From positions 62,001 to 126,000 of the forward strand of contig OY723255.1 of assembly GCA_963210315.1 (NCBI GenBank): DNA of 64,000 nt. The letters are read 5' to 3'. Shown in pieces: positions 1 to 11,289 of the stretch. The notes beneath the pieces are model-generated. The model was not told the origin of the DNA and did not search any database. It was given only the letters and a program-made list of their open reading frames with translations. The position numbers were made by a program, and so were the translations under genes. The stretch comes from Rhynchopus euleeides (lineage: Eukaryota > Euglenozoa > Diplonemea > Diplonemida > Diplonemidae). Each line of letters begins with the position of its first letter. Position 1 is the stretch's first letter.

Positions 1-179
1 GGAGCGGTGGGCGGGGTCCCTGAGGCACGTCACACCTGTCAGGGTCCTCACATTTATGCGTGAAACAGGGCCGCAAAGTGCACAGCTGTTGCTCAATGAG
101 CACAGGCTGCCTTTAGTGACGGTGGTGTTCATCCCCTCCACGGGGCCCGTGGGCCATTTCTTTGCCATCCGGCTGAGGA

Positions 180-2489
180 ATGCCGCAGCGCCCACCCCCC
201 CCCCCCCCCCCGGTTGTTCTGTCGTGGGCTCGGCCGAAGGCCCCGGTCCTGGTGGCACCCTCTCCGACGTTCTACGAGAAGAAAGGCCACGCCTACTGCC
301 GAGTGTGCGTTACTGCTGTCGACAGCAAGCTGATCGCGAAGCCGAAGCAGAAGAACAAGACGCTCTACATCGACGGGAGAGTCCCATACCGCACTCCTGG
401 TGATGAGAGAAAGTCGCGGGTGGCTCACCAGACGAGTGACTTCCACCTGACGTGTGAGGCTTTGCTGAACCGCCGGCCTGCCGCGCGCATGTGTGTCACA
501 GCAGCGCTTGCGCTTGTGTCTGTGCTGCAAACCGTTGCAGCTTCATCTCCGCCTGGCCGTGACAGAGCGCCGATTGTGGTGCCCGAGCTGCAAGAGGAGG
601 AAGTGACGAACGACGAGCTCCGTCACGGCCTCTTCGCCTGGCACTCCCGGTTGTACGTGGACATCCGGGGGGGGCGGCCGCATGCGTCGATCATTGCGGG
701 GCTTGCAGCAGAGCGGCTTCAAGGTGTTCCACTCCCTCCCAATAACCAATACCTCAACCGCCCCCACATCACGGCGATGTTAGAGGTGTGGAAGAACATG
801 GTCGTTGCGGAGTCCATCGCGTCTGTGTCACGAACAGTTCAGGAGGGCATGCCGCTGTTTTTGCTCCTCGATGGCAGCGAGGTTGGTGGTGAAGAATCAT
901 ACACGTTCCGCCTGCGATGGGTGTCGGACGACTGCCGTGTTGTAGAGCGCTGTCTTGGGCTTGTGAGTATCGAAGCTGCAGCAGCGAACGCGGACCAGGC
1001 CGACGGTGATGACGCGGACCTCTCTGCGAGTGGAAAAACCCTCTTCGACATGTTAGTATCTCTTCTTCATGAATACGGTCTTCAAATCCAGCATCTGTGC
1101 GGCATCATCGCAGACGATGGAAGTGCGATCTCGGGGCAGAAGACGGGGCTGCATGGTCGCATCGAGGAGGCAGTCGGTGCACCATCCCTCTACATCAAGG
1201 ATGTCGGCCATCGCATCCAGAACTGTGTGGAAAAGCCGTTGAAAACTGACCCTGATTTCAAGTACGTCAGTGATACGGTGCGTGCTGTGCAGACCATCTT
1301 TCGCCAATCGGGGCTGATGCGGCGTACCTTGAAAAGGGCTGTCATGAAGAAAGGGGGGCGCGCGTACAAGCCATGCGGGTCGTGGCGGATCCGCTGGCAA
1401 GCAAAGTGGTGTACTTCGTTGCGGAAGGCGGGAAAAATGCGCGAACACTGGGTGACTCATCTGCGAAACGACCAACTTCACAGCCGTGCTGCATCTTCCA
1501 AAAACAAGACTGCTTCACAGAAGGGAGCCCGCACCAGGGCCCGTCGGGCGCTCGCGACAAGGCTGCAGGGCGCAAAGTTCAAGCGGGCGCTTGAGTATTT
1601 CAGCAAGTTTTTTGAACTTGCAAAGCGCCCCCAGCTTGTCGCTCAGTACCGCGCAGAACGGGGTGCCAATGTGATCCCCTACCTGCTTGAGGCTCAACTC
1701 CAACTCCGCGCATTCGGGGAGATGAAGAAGAACTGGCGGCCTGGATGCCATGGCGAGCTGGTCAAAGGGCTGCACCCAAAGAGCATCCTCTGTGATCATT
1801 CCTATGCAGCAGCGCTCGTGGCAGGTGTGGCATACGCGACCGGTGTCACAGACAGCAGTGCAAACGAGCAGTTCGAAAGCCTCTACTACATCATGAACAA
1901 CACCGAGGCAACATCGACTGCTATGGAGCACTGGCTGTACATCAAGGAGGGCCGGATTCGGGATGATGCAGAGCTCTCCTTTGCCAGCTTCTGGAAGCTA
2001 CGCCAGGAAGAGCTGTGCTCCCGCCCCGACTACCTCCCCACACTCCGTACCATTCGCGGGGCACTCTGCATGGCGTCGCCGACGAGCTCGGCATGCGAGG
2101 GGGACTTCGGGATCCTCCGGAACCGCACACCCGCCCAGCGCAGCACAGTAGGGGTGGAGAAGCTGAGCGACGAGCTGCTTGTGAAGCGCTGCGGCCCCGA
2201 CCCCGATAATGTGGAAGCCACTCGGGATTTCATCCACCGGGGTATGCGCATATTCTTTGCTGAAAGACAGCGGCGGGCACCTGGTGGTGGGAGGAAGCGC
2301 AAGGCCGAAGATGAGAGTGAGCCGCTCCACGACATCGCCAAGCGACTTCGTCAGTCTGAGATCGACATCTTCGCGGAGGAACCTGAGGAGGACGAGGAAG
2401 AGGAGGAGGACGAGCTGGAGGAACTGGAGGAGCTCGAGGAGGATGAGGAGGATGAGGAGGACGACGACGATGACGACGAGGAAAGTTAG
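180..2489 (+). CDS. hAT-superfamily transposase-like protein
   Basis: A 769-codon open frame. Near the N terminus a BED-type zinc-finger-like segment has CRVC (C40, C43) followed by spaced histidines. The core has two acidic motifs expected of a hAT DDE catalytic fold: LLLDGSEV (D231) and IIADDGSAISG (D312/D313). The C terminus matches the hAT dimerisation region: FASFWKLRQEE, then PDYLPTLRTIRGAL, then SSACEGDFGILRNR (about residues 615-660). The last 50 residues are an acidic Glu/Asp run. The ATG at 180 sits in a poly-C tract coding for prolines, so the real start or an upstream exon is uncertain. Hallmark residues and a long intact frame argue for a young or retained copy. It runs opposite to every host gene in the window. 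Function (cut-and-paste transposition or a domesticated derivative) is inferred from family resemblance only. Confidence 0.72.
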   Translation: MPQRPPPPPPPVVLSWARPKAPVLVAPSPTFYEKKGHAYCRVCVTAVDSKLIAKPKQKNKTLYIDGRVPYRTPGDERKSRVAHQTSDFHLTCEALLNRRPAARMCVTAALALVSVLQTVAASSPPGRDRAPIVVPELQEEEVTNDELRHGLFAWHSRLYVDIRGGRPHASIIAGLAAERLQGVPLPPNNQYLNRPHITAMLEVWKNMVVAESIASVSRTVQEGMPLFLLLDGSEVGGEESYTFRLRWVSDDCRVVERCLGLVSIEAAAANADQADGDDADLSASGKTLFDMLVSLLHEYGLQIQHLCGIIADDGSAISGQKTGLHGRIEEAVGAPSLYIKDVGHRIQNCVEKPLKTDPDFKYVSDTVRAVQTIFRQSGLMRRTLKRAVMKKGGRAYKPCGSWRIRWQAKWCTSLRKAGKMREHWVTHLRNDQLHSRAASSKNKTASQKGARTRARRALATRLQGAKFKRALEYFSKFFELAKRPQLVAQYRAERGANVIPYLLEAQLQLRAFGEMKKNWRPGCHGELVKGLHPKSILCDHSYAAALVAGVAYATGVTDSSANEQFESLYYIMNNTEATSTAMEHWLYIKEGRIRDDAELSFASFWKLRQEELCSRPDYLPTLRTIRGALCMASPTSSACEGDFGILRNRTPAQRSTVGVEKLSDELLVKRCGPDPDNVEATRDFIHRGMRIFFAERQRRAPGGGRKRKAEDESEPLHDIAKRLRQSEIDIFAEEPEEDEEEEEDELEELEELEEDEEDEEDDDDDDEES

Positions 2490-4593
2490 ATTGTGTGTTA
2501 CCCATCATGTTGTGTAAATATGGTTGGAGAGGTCGGCTCCTGGGTTCGACCGCCTCCCCCTTTTTGCGGGTTTGCTGTTATTCCTTCCCCTGACCCCCTT
2601 TTGTCAGCGTTATGGCGCCCGAGGAGTCTATCACTGCCTCTCTGAGTGCCGCTGCGACCCCTTTCCCCTCTCCCCTTTTGTTCGTGGGCTGCCCCCTGTG
2701 AATGGTAGACTTACCTACAGCCCCTTGTTTGCCGCCAGCACGGAGCCAAGCAGCTCAACCCCGGCCGTGCGCGGTTTGTTTGCCCTAGAGCATTGTTGTT
2801 CGTGGAGTACGTGTCATTGTGCTAAGAGCCCGGAGAAGCAAAGTCGAATCTGCTGCGCTAGCCTCACCAAGCAGCCACAGTACTACAGGATGCGCGCAGG
2901 ATTGAGTAGGGTTTGAGACCGCCCGCCCCCCACCCCCCCACCCCAGGTACCTTAGGTGACTGTAAATAACCGACTCCCGACTCCCGACTCCTGACCCCCA
3001 AACCTTATTTACAGCCCTGGGGGGGGGGGGGGGGGTAAATTACCAAGTTTCTGGGGCCTGAACCCAAAATTTCCGAAAAAGGGGGTAATATAAGGGGGGG
3101 GGTAAATTACCACGAATAGGACTGATCGTAAAAAAAACTCCCTTTTCTGCTACACCAATTCGGGGTGGTGTTTGTTATTTGGGCACTGGGTGACCACCTG
3201 GTTTGACCCGAGTTTGGTGGTCTTTCGGCGGAGTGTGGCGGCGGCCTTCCGGAACCCAGGGGCCAGGTTCTCTGAGCAAGGGCCCGTCTCTATCTTTCCT
3301 GACGAGATTTCGGTTCACATCATTCTCCGAGGTGTGAAAGCACATCATCGGCCAGATGCGGTTGAATCTGCAATACGGTCTGGCGTTCCTCAATCTGGTT
3401 TGCCCGAGCTGCTGCCACCCTTTGTACACTCCCAGTTCCCCCGAGGGTCTGGGGGCCCTGAGAGACCCCCTTCCTCAGGGTTGCAGTGATACCCGGCCTT
3501 GCTCGCAACCTGCCGGCCGCCACGGGCCTGGGGATGGAGTCCGTGAACCCCGAATAATTCGAGGAAATCCCCCTGGAACACCTGAATACCGGAGGTCCGG
3601 TTACCCCCGCTGGAATATAATACAGGGTCTCATGGATGGAGTCCGATCGTGACCACGAATTCACGTTTGTTTTCACGTCGTTTATCGTGATCTGGGAAAA
3701 AACGTCGTGATTACGATTATGTCACGACGTTATCACGACGTTGTCACAGCGTGACTCACGACTGGGGATACATGGGGGCCTTTGCTCAGAAATGCAGAGA
3801 AGTGAGGAAGGGTGAACCGCTTCACAGCACTGGCTGCAAAGTGACACAGTTTGACACACACTGACACAGTGCCTGATTTGCGAGCATGTGCTCACCGGAT
3901 CGCTTCCCGCACGTGTCGGCACACAAGACAGGCACGGTATATCACACTGTCACTTCACTCCGTTTGCTTTGTGCACGCACAGGCCCAACACTGGCAGACG
4001 TCTGCACGTCTGCCAATTTGCTGCAGACGCGTTGCGACCGCGTCTGCAGGCCTCACTGGCTTAGCGGGGGTACCCACCCCCGCTTTAACTGCCGCCCAAA
4101 AAGGTGGAGACGTGCGGGATACCACCGTGTAGAGTGAGAGCATCCTGGGCAGCCTTCCGACATGGGCTGTCAAGGAATGTCAACTAAACTGAGGGAGAAT
4201 ACCTCATGGGGGCTTCGCTCCCCTGGTTCTCCAGAGGGTCCCGCAGAAGCTGGGCCTCGAGCAGGAGCTGCGCCGGAGGAGGTGCAAAGTGCCACCGTCC
4301 CACAGTGCCCGAATTGGGTTTGCGGGTTTACCCATGCACTCTTTGTCGTGTGCACAGGTGCGCACAAACAACAGCGGGAGAAAAGTACCGTCACTGTGAC
4401 TCACAAAGGTAATAACTCACGCAGTGCTCAAGAAACCTAGGTATCTGTCACGACGTGATCACGACGTGATTCACGATCACGACAAATTTTCCGTCTCCCT
4501 GCACTTCACTTCGTGTCACGTTCGGGCTCCGTCCGGTCTAGAATTATTCGGGGGGTCAGCGGTGCGCAAAATGGGTCAAAAAAAAAGGGATTA
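2490..4593. other. Non-coding stretch downstream of the hAT ORF
   Basis: No convincing gene. TTATTTACAGCCCTG ends at about 3019 and could be the right end of the hAT element, because hAT termini are typically CAGGG/CCCTG. The left end would lie near or outside the window start, so this is unproven. A long G run follows at about 3020. CACGACGT-rich direct/palindromic repeats occur at about 3719-3765 and 4447-4482. Confidence 0.5.
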
Positions 4594-5816
4594 CTCGGGA
4601 ACAGGGCTGTTCCTAACTGGGGGGCTTGTTCCCCACTTTCAGGATTCTGAACTTTTTTTCTAAGAATTTTTGTAAGGGGAAAAAAAGTTTTTTTCTAAGA
4701 AGTTTGTTAGGGGATTTTTTTTCTAAGGTTGTTTCGCAGAGGAAAAAACTTTTTCTAAGTTTTCCCTAGTCGACAGGGCGCGCACAAGGATGGAAGGGAA
4801 GTCTGTCCCACGTACCGTTCGCCTTGCTGGCCAACTGGAGAGCCAGACGTTCACTACCGTGGCCTCCGGCGGCTGGGGGGCTCCGCCCCCCAGACCCCCC
4901 TGTGGCGTACGTCTCGTACTCAAGTCCTTCGAATCCCATCAAGTCGGGGTCCAACCACTCCAGTCGCCTCTGAGGACGCAGCCAACTCGCACAGAATCTG
5001 TACGCCCACACGAACAGATGTTCGCTACCGTGGCCTCCGGCGGCTGGGGGGCACCGCCCCCCAGACCCCCGATGTAGCGTGTGCCCGTCCATCTATCTCA
5101 CTTCCCCGGGTACAGTGCAGCGTAGGAGGTCAGCGCCGCATCCATGAAGCGCTTCTTCGAAGCCTGACTGACATCGGACAGGAGGTCGGGCTTCCCCACC
5201 TGGGAGGTACACTTGCCGCGTTCGCGACATGCGTGACACGCGACACGCTACCTGAAACGTGAGTGTGCCTTGCTAACACGGGCATTTCAACGGTCTGCCG
5301 GCGACCGTTCCCCAAACCAGTAAACCAGCAGTTTTGGAAAATCGGAGAGATCACCCTACTGCGCTGAATATGGCGCGCACCACTGCAAAAATCCCCGGGA
5401 GCTTTTGGGCTTTCAGACCTGAAGGGGCCAGCAGGTGGGTGGCGTCGGGGAGTGGCAGCTTTGTAACTGTCCTCCAGCTGCTGGCATGTCCAGCCCTGCG
5501 AGAGTGCCAAGGTGTATTGAGTCCCTGCGGAGCACAACCCCCGATGAGAACGAGCGCCAGGTGATCCTCATTCATTTTCAGCTGTAACGCGCATGAGGGG
5601 CACTCTCTGCCGCAAGCATCTCTGGGCATCACTCGAGAGCTGTCACATGATGACGCGGAGAGAAATCAGAGAAAAAGTCCCGCCTGACGGGCACGCGCCT
5701 GGAAACTGTGGGGGGGCGAGCAAAAAACCCCTTGTAAAAATTCTTAGAAAAAACCTGGTTCCCCGACCCAAAAAACCTGGAAAAAGGGCTCGTTCCCCGC
5801 CCAGGCCTGCTCGGGA
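4594..5816. mobile_element. Decayed inverted-repeat element
   Basis: The left arm (about 4594-4680, with CTAAGAATTTTTGTAAGGGG) is imperfectly complementary to the right arm (about 5728-5816, with CCCCTTGTAAAAATTCTTAG). The interior holds two copies (4849-4907 and 5020-5070) of a GC-rich dispersed repeat centred on CTGGGGGGCTCCGCCCCCCAG-like hairpins. No transposase ORF is recognisable, so it is probably non-autonomous. Target duplications were not identified. Confidence 0.5.
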
Positions 5817-5818
5817 AT

Positions 5819-8800
5819 GGCGGGAATATTTGGGGGTAGAATAATGCGGGGGCCCCTTGACCCCCCTCTCCCCAAGAATGCCCCATATTTTTTAAGAAAC
5901 TTGGGGTTCAGCCCCCACACACTCGGAAACATGGTGGGAGTGGTGGAACACGGCAGCAATGACTGGGCTGACTTGACAGGACGGTGCAAAGGGGGAGCAG
6001 GGGACGGGGGGTGGGTAGTGAAGGGGACGGGGGTGTCTGCCGCAAACTCCAACGTGTTGGGCTCAGAGGATGAAACGTATTGGGCTGTCTCTGTGCCAAC
6101 CACAGGGAACGCAAAAAACAACAGGTGTCGCTCTGGCACAGGTAGCCCAGAAGTTCTTCTTTTGAAGTGCGGGTGATTTTGTCGAGGAACAGCTGCACGG
6201 GTCTAAAATTGCGCTACGCGCATGATAGGCGGGCAGCCGGCACGCACACAGAACAGCAGAGTCCTTGTCGCAGTGGAGAGCCCACAGAGCAGTTGATCTT
6301 GTCATGCGATCTTGGGGACATCCACTGCAACACACAAAGAAAGACGGAACAGGGTAGGTGTGACATGTACCCCACCGCAGGCCAATGAGGCATCCGACAG
6401 CAAGAGGCACCCAAGGGCACTTGATGCTGTGCTGCTGCTTAGTACTCAACCCCACCGACAGGGCAATCCACGAGATGGGTGGGATGGGGTGAGGCGATTC
6501 ACAATCGGGGAGGACAGAACGAAGTGCCACACCGACACGCCTTGACACAGAGTCAAGGTCCCCACAGAAACACTTGCCTGAGCACGTGTGAAAAATTCAA
6601 AATGTACCCGTCATAGGAATGGTGTGGGTTTGTTCGTGCAACAGGAGGGGAGGGCGGGTGGGAATATGCAGAAGAGGTGAAGGAACTGATAAGGCTAAAT
6701 GCTGCAGACAAACACGTCCAGATTGCTGCCACAACTCCTGCAAAGGCGAAACATACTTCTCGCCAGAGCGGGTGATCTGCGCGTTCGACGGGTGAATGAC
6801 TTGCAGGCCAAAGAAAGACCGTGACGGAAAAGTTCCTTCCACTACCCAAGCGTTACAGTAACACCGGGATGAACAGGCAACGCAGAGCAACAGAAGGCAC
6901 AAACTGAACATACAACGAAGAAACGGACAGGGTTCTTTGAAAGGGATGGATGATGGAGAACTGGTTCAGACATTCACGGTGCACCTCACGGTAGCACTAC
7001 ACGAAGGGCCGAGGTGAGGGGCTGTCACTGGAAGTCTCACTGGGCCGTACAGGGAAGGGGCACAGAGGGTGGGAGGGATGAGGAGGGAACAGATGGGGAC
7101 GGATGGGGAACCATTGTGGTGGGGATTGAGCACAACACACGACACAACACACAGGGGCAGGGGGCCGGTCGTGCGCCTCCCGCTGCACAGCAAGGGGGCT
7201 ACGGGCATGTGGACATCGCAAAGTCAGACACAGACCCATCCAGCGGCGCGTCAGCAACCCAGTGGCTGTGCCCGATGTAGTTGCCGGTGCGCTGCAGCAG
7301 CTGTGGGAGGAACACCGTCCCACGCACACACTCCACGCCGTCGATGTGCAGCACGCCGACACCCTCCGTCGCAGACGTGCGGCTGATGGTGGCCTCAACG
7401 ACGAAGGGCCTGCCCAGCGGGGATGGTGTTGCGCACGTGATGTGCTTCTGAGACCCGGCACGCCACACGTCAAAGGCCAGCTGTCCCGTCGTCCCGATCT
7501 GTGTGATCATCACGTTATCCTGCCCAGGGCCGTTTGCGAAGTCGAACACACGGCCCCAGGGGCTGTGCGAGTTGAGGGACACTGTGGCACGGACGTAGAA
7601 CTCGCCGCCAAAGGTCAGCGGTGTAGTTTCGCTGAAGTCAGCAGACGATGCAAATTTGACAACGTCAGTCGCGTCGCTGCAGGGAGCAGCAACGACCTGG
7701 CGGCACTTCGTCAGGACGAAGTCAGACACAGTGCCGTCAAGTGCAGGGTCGTTCCAGTGACTCCGCCCGATGTAGTTGCCCGTACGCACCACGTGAGCAG
7801 GCATGAACACCGCCCCACTGACGCACATCACCCCGTTGACATACAACTCAGCCCACCCGTCAACAGCAGAGCTGCCAACACGTGTCACCTTCGCCTCAAC
7901 TGTGAAGGCCTGCCCAACAGGAACAGGTGTCGTGCAGGTGATGTGCTTCTGAGACCCGGCACGCCACACGTCAAAGGCCAGCTGTCCCGTAGTCCCGATC
8001 TGTGTGATCATCACGTTGTCCTGCCCAGGGCCGTTTGCGAAGTCGAACACACGTCCCCAGGGGCTGTACGAGTTGAGGGACACTGTGGCACGGACGTAGA
8101 ACTCGCCACCAAAGGTCAGCGGTGTAGTTTCGCTGAAACCCGCAACAGTGTCGAACTGCACCACAGTCGACGGGTAGGAGCACGGTGCCTGAGTCGCAGG
8201 TGGAGCAGGTGTGGGAGGTGCGGGCGTCGGAGGTGCTCCCGTCGGTGCGGCTGTCTCCGGTGGGAAGGAGTCGCGGACGTCCACCACCTCGATCTGCAAG
8301 CGGCTGTCGACTGACTGGAACACGTGCGCATAGCCGTCGACAAGCGTCACCGCAGTGCAGAGGAAATGTGCGGACAGTGCGTACGTCTTCACCAGGCGCG
8401 TGTTCGTCAGGTCGCTCACGTCCACCACGTACAGCTTCGAGTTCCGATCGACAAGAATGGCCGTGTTGCCAGACACCTCCACACCGATCACGTCCGCGTG
8501 CGGGATGGTCAGGTGGCGCCCCTCCACAGGCTGTGCCTTGTTCGCGACGTTGTACACCGCCACCCCACGCCGCTCTGTTGCAAACACCCAGTCGCCACGT
8601 GCGTACACACGTGTTTTATCCGTCATCAACTTCGGCTCAACAACACGCGACACCACGAGACGCCCAACCTGCGACAGGGCCTCCTTGTTTGCAATGTTGA
8701 AGACAGTCAGGTCACCGTGCTCCGACACCGCGTACAAGTAGTCACCCTGCACGCACAACGCCGGTGTCACGAAAGAGCCGTCGCGTGACACCTCCCGAGG

Positions 8801-10330
8801 TTGTGAGATCACGTTGATGTCGAAGACATGAATGTAACCCTCCCTCTGCGTGTAAAGATAGCCTCCAGCAATCAGCGCCGTCTCCACCTTGAACTCCGAC
8901 GACGAGTTGGTGTACACCTCAACAGGCGGATCCACAGAGAAGTCTACCAACGACAGCCCATGATAGGCGTGAAACACAAACGCAAACCGCCCGTCAGGGG
9001 TCACGGCAACGCAGCTGGGCCGGGCCGTGGCATACCCATACACCTTCACCGACGTCAGCATCTGCGGTGCCTGTGCATTCGTCAGGTCAACACGCCCAAT
9101 GCCCCACGAACCAGCCAGCAGTGCCATGTTGTGTCCGTGGCGCTGCGCCACAAAAGATGTGCGGTAGGTCAGCACGGATGGCGAGCTGATGGCAGGCGGC
9201 AGCGGTGCGGCAGGTCCGGGTGTCGGGCCGCCCGGAGGCACCAGTGGGGTGGGCCCAGGTGTGTTCACAGGCGAGACGTACTGCCGCACGTCGATGATCT
9301 CCACACCGTCCCATATGGTCTTCACAAAGGCAAGGCCGTTCCAGAGTGACATTGTGTCAGGCGTATCAACCAGCTGGTAGGCCGCCACCTCGAGAGGCGT
9401 TGAGGGGTCTGTCACGTCGTACACACGCAGAACCTTACGATCATCGTCAACCAGGAAGGCGTACGACCCCTCCACATGCACATAGCGCGTTGACCCCCCG
9501 CCTGACGGCCAGACCCGTGCAACCGTGCGGATTGTCGAGATGACCGCCACGTCATAAACCAGGAGCCCGCTCTTCCCCGACGCAACGTAGAGGTAGTTGC
9601 CACTCAGCTGCATGTGCCTCACTGATGTGGCGTACAGGGTGTTGACCCTCTTGATGGTTGACTTGTCACGCACGTCCAGCACATCGATGTAGTCAGGCGA
9701 GAACGCAAAGGCATAGTCATCACCTGCAGCCATGGAGTACGTGGCTGTGCGGCCCTGGCTTGTATACTCTGACAGCAGAACTGGCGCGGAAGGGTTGCCG
9801 ATGTCAACCACAGAGATAGTGTGGAAAGTATTGTGCACATAGACGTACCTCCCGTGCACCGCAAGCAGCCTATCGAACGCCCCGGTGAGGTCCCCACGCA
9901 TCTCAGGCATCTGCGACACGTAGTCCGCCCCGCGGAAGTCGACAACCTGCAGGCGGCTCTCAGAAAAGATGCAGGCGAAGTCCCGTGCAGCCGTGAAGGA
10001 CATCCTCTGGCCGAAAACATTCAGGTTGCCCAGCAGCGTTGCAGGCGTGTTCAGCACATCCTGCGCGTCGTAGAATTCAAGCCCCGTCTCCCGCAGCAAC
10101 ACCGCGACACCGCCGCGCACCCCCAAGGCCCTAATCTTCTTCACGTCGATCACGTGCACCGAGCCTTGCTGCACAGGTGCCCTCGTAGCGGGGGCCTGTG
10201 TGGGCGCAGCGGTTGAAGGAGGAAAGGGTGTAGTCTGCGCCAGTGCTGCCGCTGCCAGAGCGAGGCCGACTATGGCCTTGCCCACCATGGTGCCTGTGTT
10301 CCTGAGAACTCTCCTTTTGTCGAGTCTCGA
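5819..10330. repeat. Segmental duplication, copy 1
   Basis: Nearly the same sequence recurs in the same orientation at about 56853-61850. Similarity begins at GGGAATATTTGGGGGT and covers about 1.35 kb of non-coding DNA downstream (3') of the LVIVD gene, the whole gene, and only about 50 bp upstream of its start. Small indels separate the copies, for example at about 6590-6650 versus 57625-57640. The non-coding 3' part holds no recognisable gene. Confidence 0.9.
7199..10288 (-). CDS. Secreted LVIVD beta-propeller protein with two LamG-like domains
   Basis: 1029 aa ending in TAG. The start at 10288 is supported by a signal peptide (MVGKAIVGLALAAAALAQ) and by the context CACAGGCACCATGG, which is shared with the paralogue at 61772. 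The mature protein has two LVIVD-type propeller blocks (about residues 45-345 and 375-680), recognisable by repeated phrases such as LQVVDFRGADYV, ISVVDIGNPSAPV, LLVYDVAV and VEIIDVRQYV. They are joined by a Pro/Gly linker. A second Pro/Ala/Thr linker leads to two LamG-like (concanavalin A-like) domains with the signature PWGRVFDFANGPGQDNVMITQ and a closing cysteine. Likely an extracellular or surface binding protein; ligand unknown. Paralogue of the gene at 58179-61772, from which it differs by lacking one LamG unit. Confidence 0.85.
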   Translation of the reverse strand: MVGKAIVGLALAAAALAQTTPFPPSTAAPTQAPATRAPVQQGSVHVIDVKKIRALGVRGGVAVLLRETGLEFYDAQDVLNTPATLLGNLNVFGQRMSFTAARDFACIFSESRLQVVDFRGADYVSQMPEMRGDLTGAFDRLLAVHGRYVYVHNTFHTISVVDIGNPSAPVLLSEYTSQGRTATYSMAAGDDYAFAFSPDYIDVLDVRDKSTIKRVNTLYATSVRHMQLSGNYLYVASGKSGLLVYDVAVISTIRTVARVWPSGGGSTRYVHVEGSYAFLVDDDRKVLRVYDVTDPSTPLEVAAYQLVDTPDTMSLWNGLAFVKTIWDGVEIIDVRQYVSPVNTPGPTPLVPPGGPTPGPAAPLPPAISSPSVLTYRTSFVAQRHGHNMALLAGSWGIGRVDLTNAQAPQMLTSVKVYGYATARPSCVAVTPDGRFAFVFHAYHGLSLVDFSVDPPVEVYTNSSSEFKVETALIAGGYLYTQREGYIHVFDINVISQPREVSRDGSFVTPALCVQGDYLYAVSEHGDLTVFNIANKEALSQVGRLVVSRVVEPKLMTDKTRVYARGDWVFATERRGVAVYNVANKAQPVEGRHLTIPHADVIGVEVSGNTAILVDRNSKLYVVDVSDLTNTRLVKTYALSAHFLCTAVTLVDGYAHVFQSVDSRLQIEVVDVRDSFPPETAAPTGAPPTPAPPTPAPPATQAPCSYPSTVVQFDTVAGFSETTPLTFGGEFYVRATVSLNSYSPWGRVFDFANGPGQDNVMITQIGTTGQLAFDVWRAGSQKHITCTTPVPVGQAFTVEAKVTRVGSSAVDGWAELYVNGVMCVSGAVFMPAHVVRTGNYIGRSHWNDPALDGTVSDFVLTKCRQVVAAPCSDATDVVKFASSADFSETTPLTFGGEFYVRATVSLNSHSPWGRVFDFANGPGQDNVMITQIGTTGQLAFDVWRAGSQKHITCATPSPLGRPFVVEATISRTSATEGVGVLHIDGVECVRGTVFLPQLLQRTGNYIGHSHWVADAPLDGSVSDFAMSTCP

Positions 10331-11036
10331 GGAAACCTGTGAGGGTGTAGCTCCTGCACTCAGACTCTCCTGGTCGTCGCCACCCCGGTGCAGAGGGCAT
10401 ACACGGTGGACTCCCGCACGTCGGGGTAGACCCTTTTGGGATATCGGAATGGCGGGGCGGGTACCCCCGCTAGCAGGTCTGAACCCCCGCTAGCCTAGCA
10501 TACAGTGCCAACGATAATTATTGTCGCATATCATTATTGGGTCAAAATTTTAATACCCCCCCTAAATCCCGCGATGAATTTTTCGGCCTGTGCGCCAGAA
10601 TGGTGGTGTCTCAAGTGCAGTAGCCCCGCCAGAGGGTATCCAGGGGGGTCAGAGGGGTGTGGAATGGGGTCAGGGGGGTGCATAGTCACCACGTTCTAGG
10701 TTTTTTTTGGTAAAACACACCCCGTGTGGTAGAGAAAATACGGCAAGAGTCTCGGTGGGTCGGAAGAGCAGATGGTTCCCGCAACAGCTCCCGGGGAGCG
10801 GCGGGTATTTCGCATAGGATGCCGGATGTGTGAACACGTTTGTGCGGTTTGCCCTGTGTTGTGTGAACATATGTGTATGTGTGTGTGTATGCTCCACCCA
10901 ACCCGACACATTTTCTGTACTTCAGACAGGTAAGGTCACTCGACACGCGGGGGGGGGGGTTTTTTGTTGTGTGTTTTTTCTGCCAGCCGACATCACTAGC
11001 GCCAGCGAGAAAAAAAAATAAAATAAAAAAATAAAA
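10331..11036. other. Non-coding region upstream of LVIVD gene 1
   Basis: No gene is seen. It contains a short TTTTCTGTACTTCAGACAGG motif at about 10910-10930 that recurs at about 17163 and, reversed, at about 21801. It ends in an A-rich tract next to a structured repeat. Confidence 0.5.
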
Positions 11037-11223
11037 AAGCGCCCTATCACTTCACAGCTACAACCGCTCTGATGAATTTCCTTTTGTTTGTTGCGTTGAC
11101 GCTTCTACACACAAAACCCTGAACTGATCACACCCTGAGCCTGATGAAGGGTGGGGTTAGTGTATAGAGCACGTTTGGTTGCAGCTGTGGTGGGGCGCTT
11201 TCCGCTCACACGCGTGTGCTTAA
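11037..11223 (+). repeat. Structured short repeat, copy C1
   Basis: Consensus-type copy of the dispersed structured repeat described in the findings. Terminal stem AAGCGCCC with GGGGCGCTT; inner stem CACAGCT..CAACC with GGTTG..AGCTGTG; conserved GCGTTGACGCTTC core; hairpin CACCCT..AGGGTG; CACGTTTGG; and a 3' hairpin CACACGCGTGTG, here a perfect palindrome. Flanked on both sides by A-rich DNA. Confidence 0.8.
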
Positions 11224-11289
11224 TAAAAAAAAATAAAGCGATTTACTAATCGCCAACTCGCGATCAGGCGTTTCCAGGCAGAAAACAGT

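Noticed and set aside
2524..2916. Small ORF after the hAT gene (130 codons)
   Set aside because: No domain, low-complexity surroundings, no start context comparable to the host genes.
7262..8314. 350-codon plus-strand ORF, also echoed at 58242-59795
   Set aside because: Antisense shadow of the LamG repeats in the LVIVD genes.
11037..11223. Hammerhead ribozyme or C/D snoRNA, suggested by CTGATGA occurring twice in the structured repeat
   Set aside because: No GAAA-type partner strand or cleavage triplet in the right place, and the TGATGA and CTGA boxes are not kept in the divergent copies.
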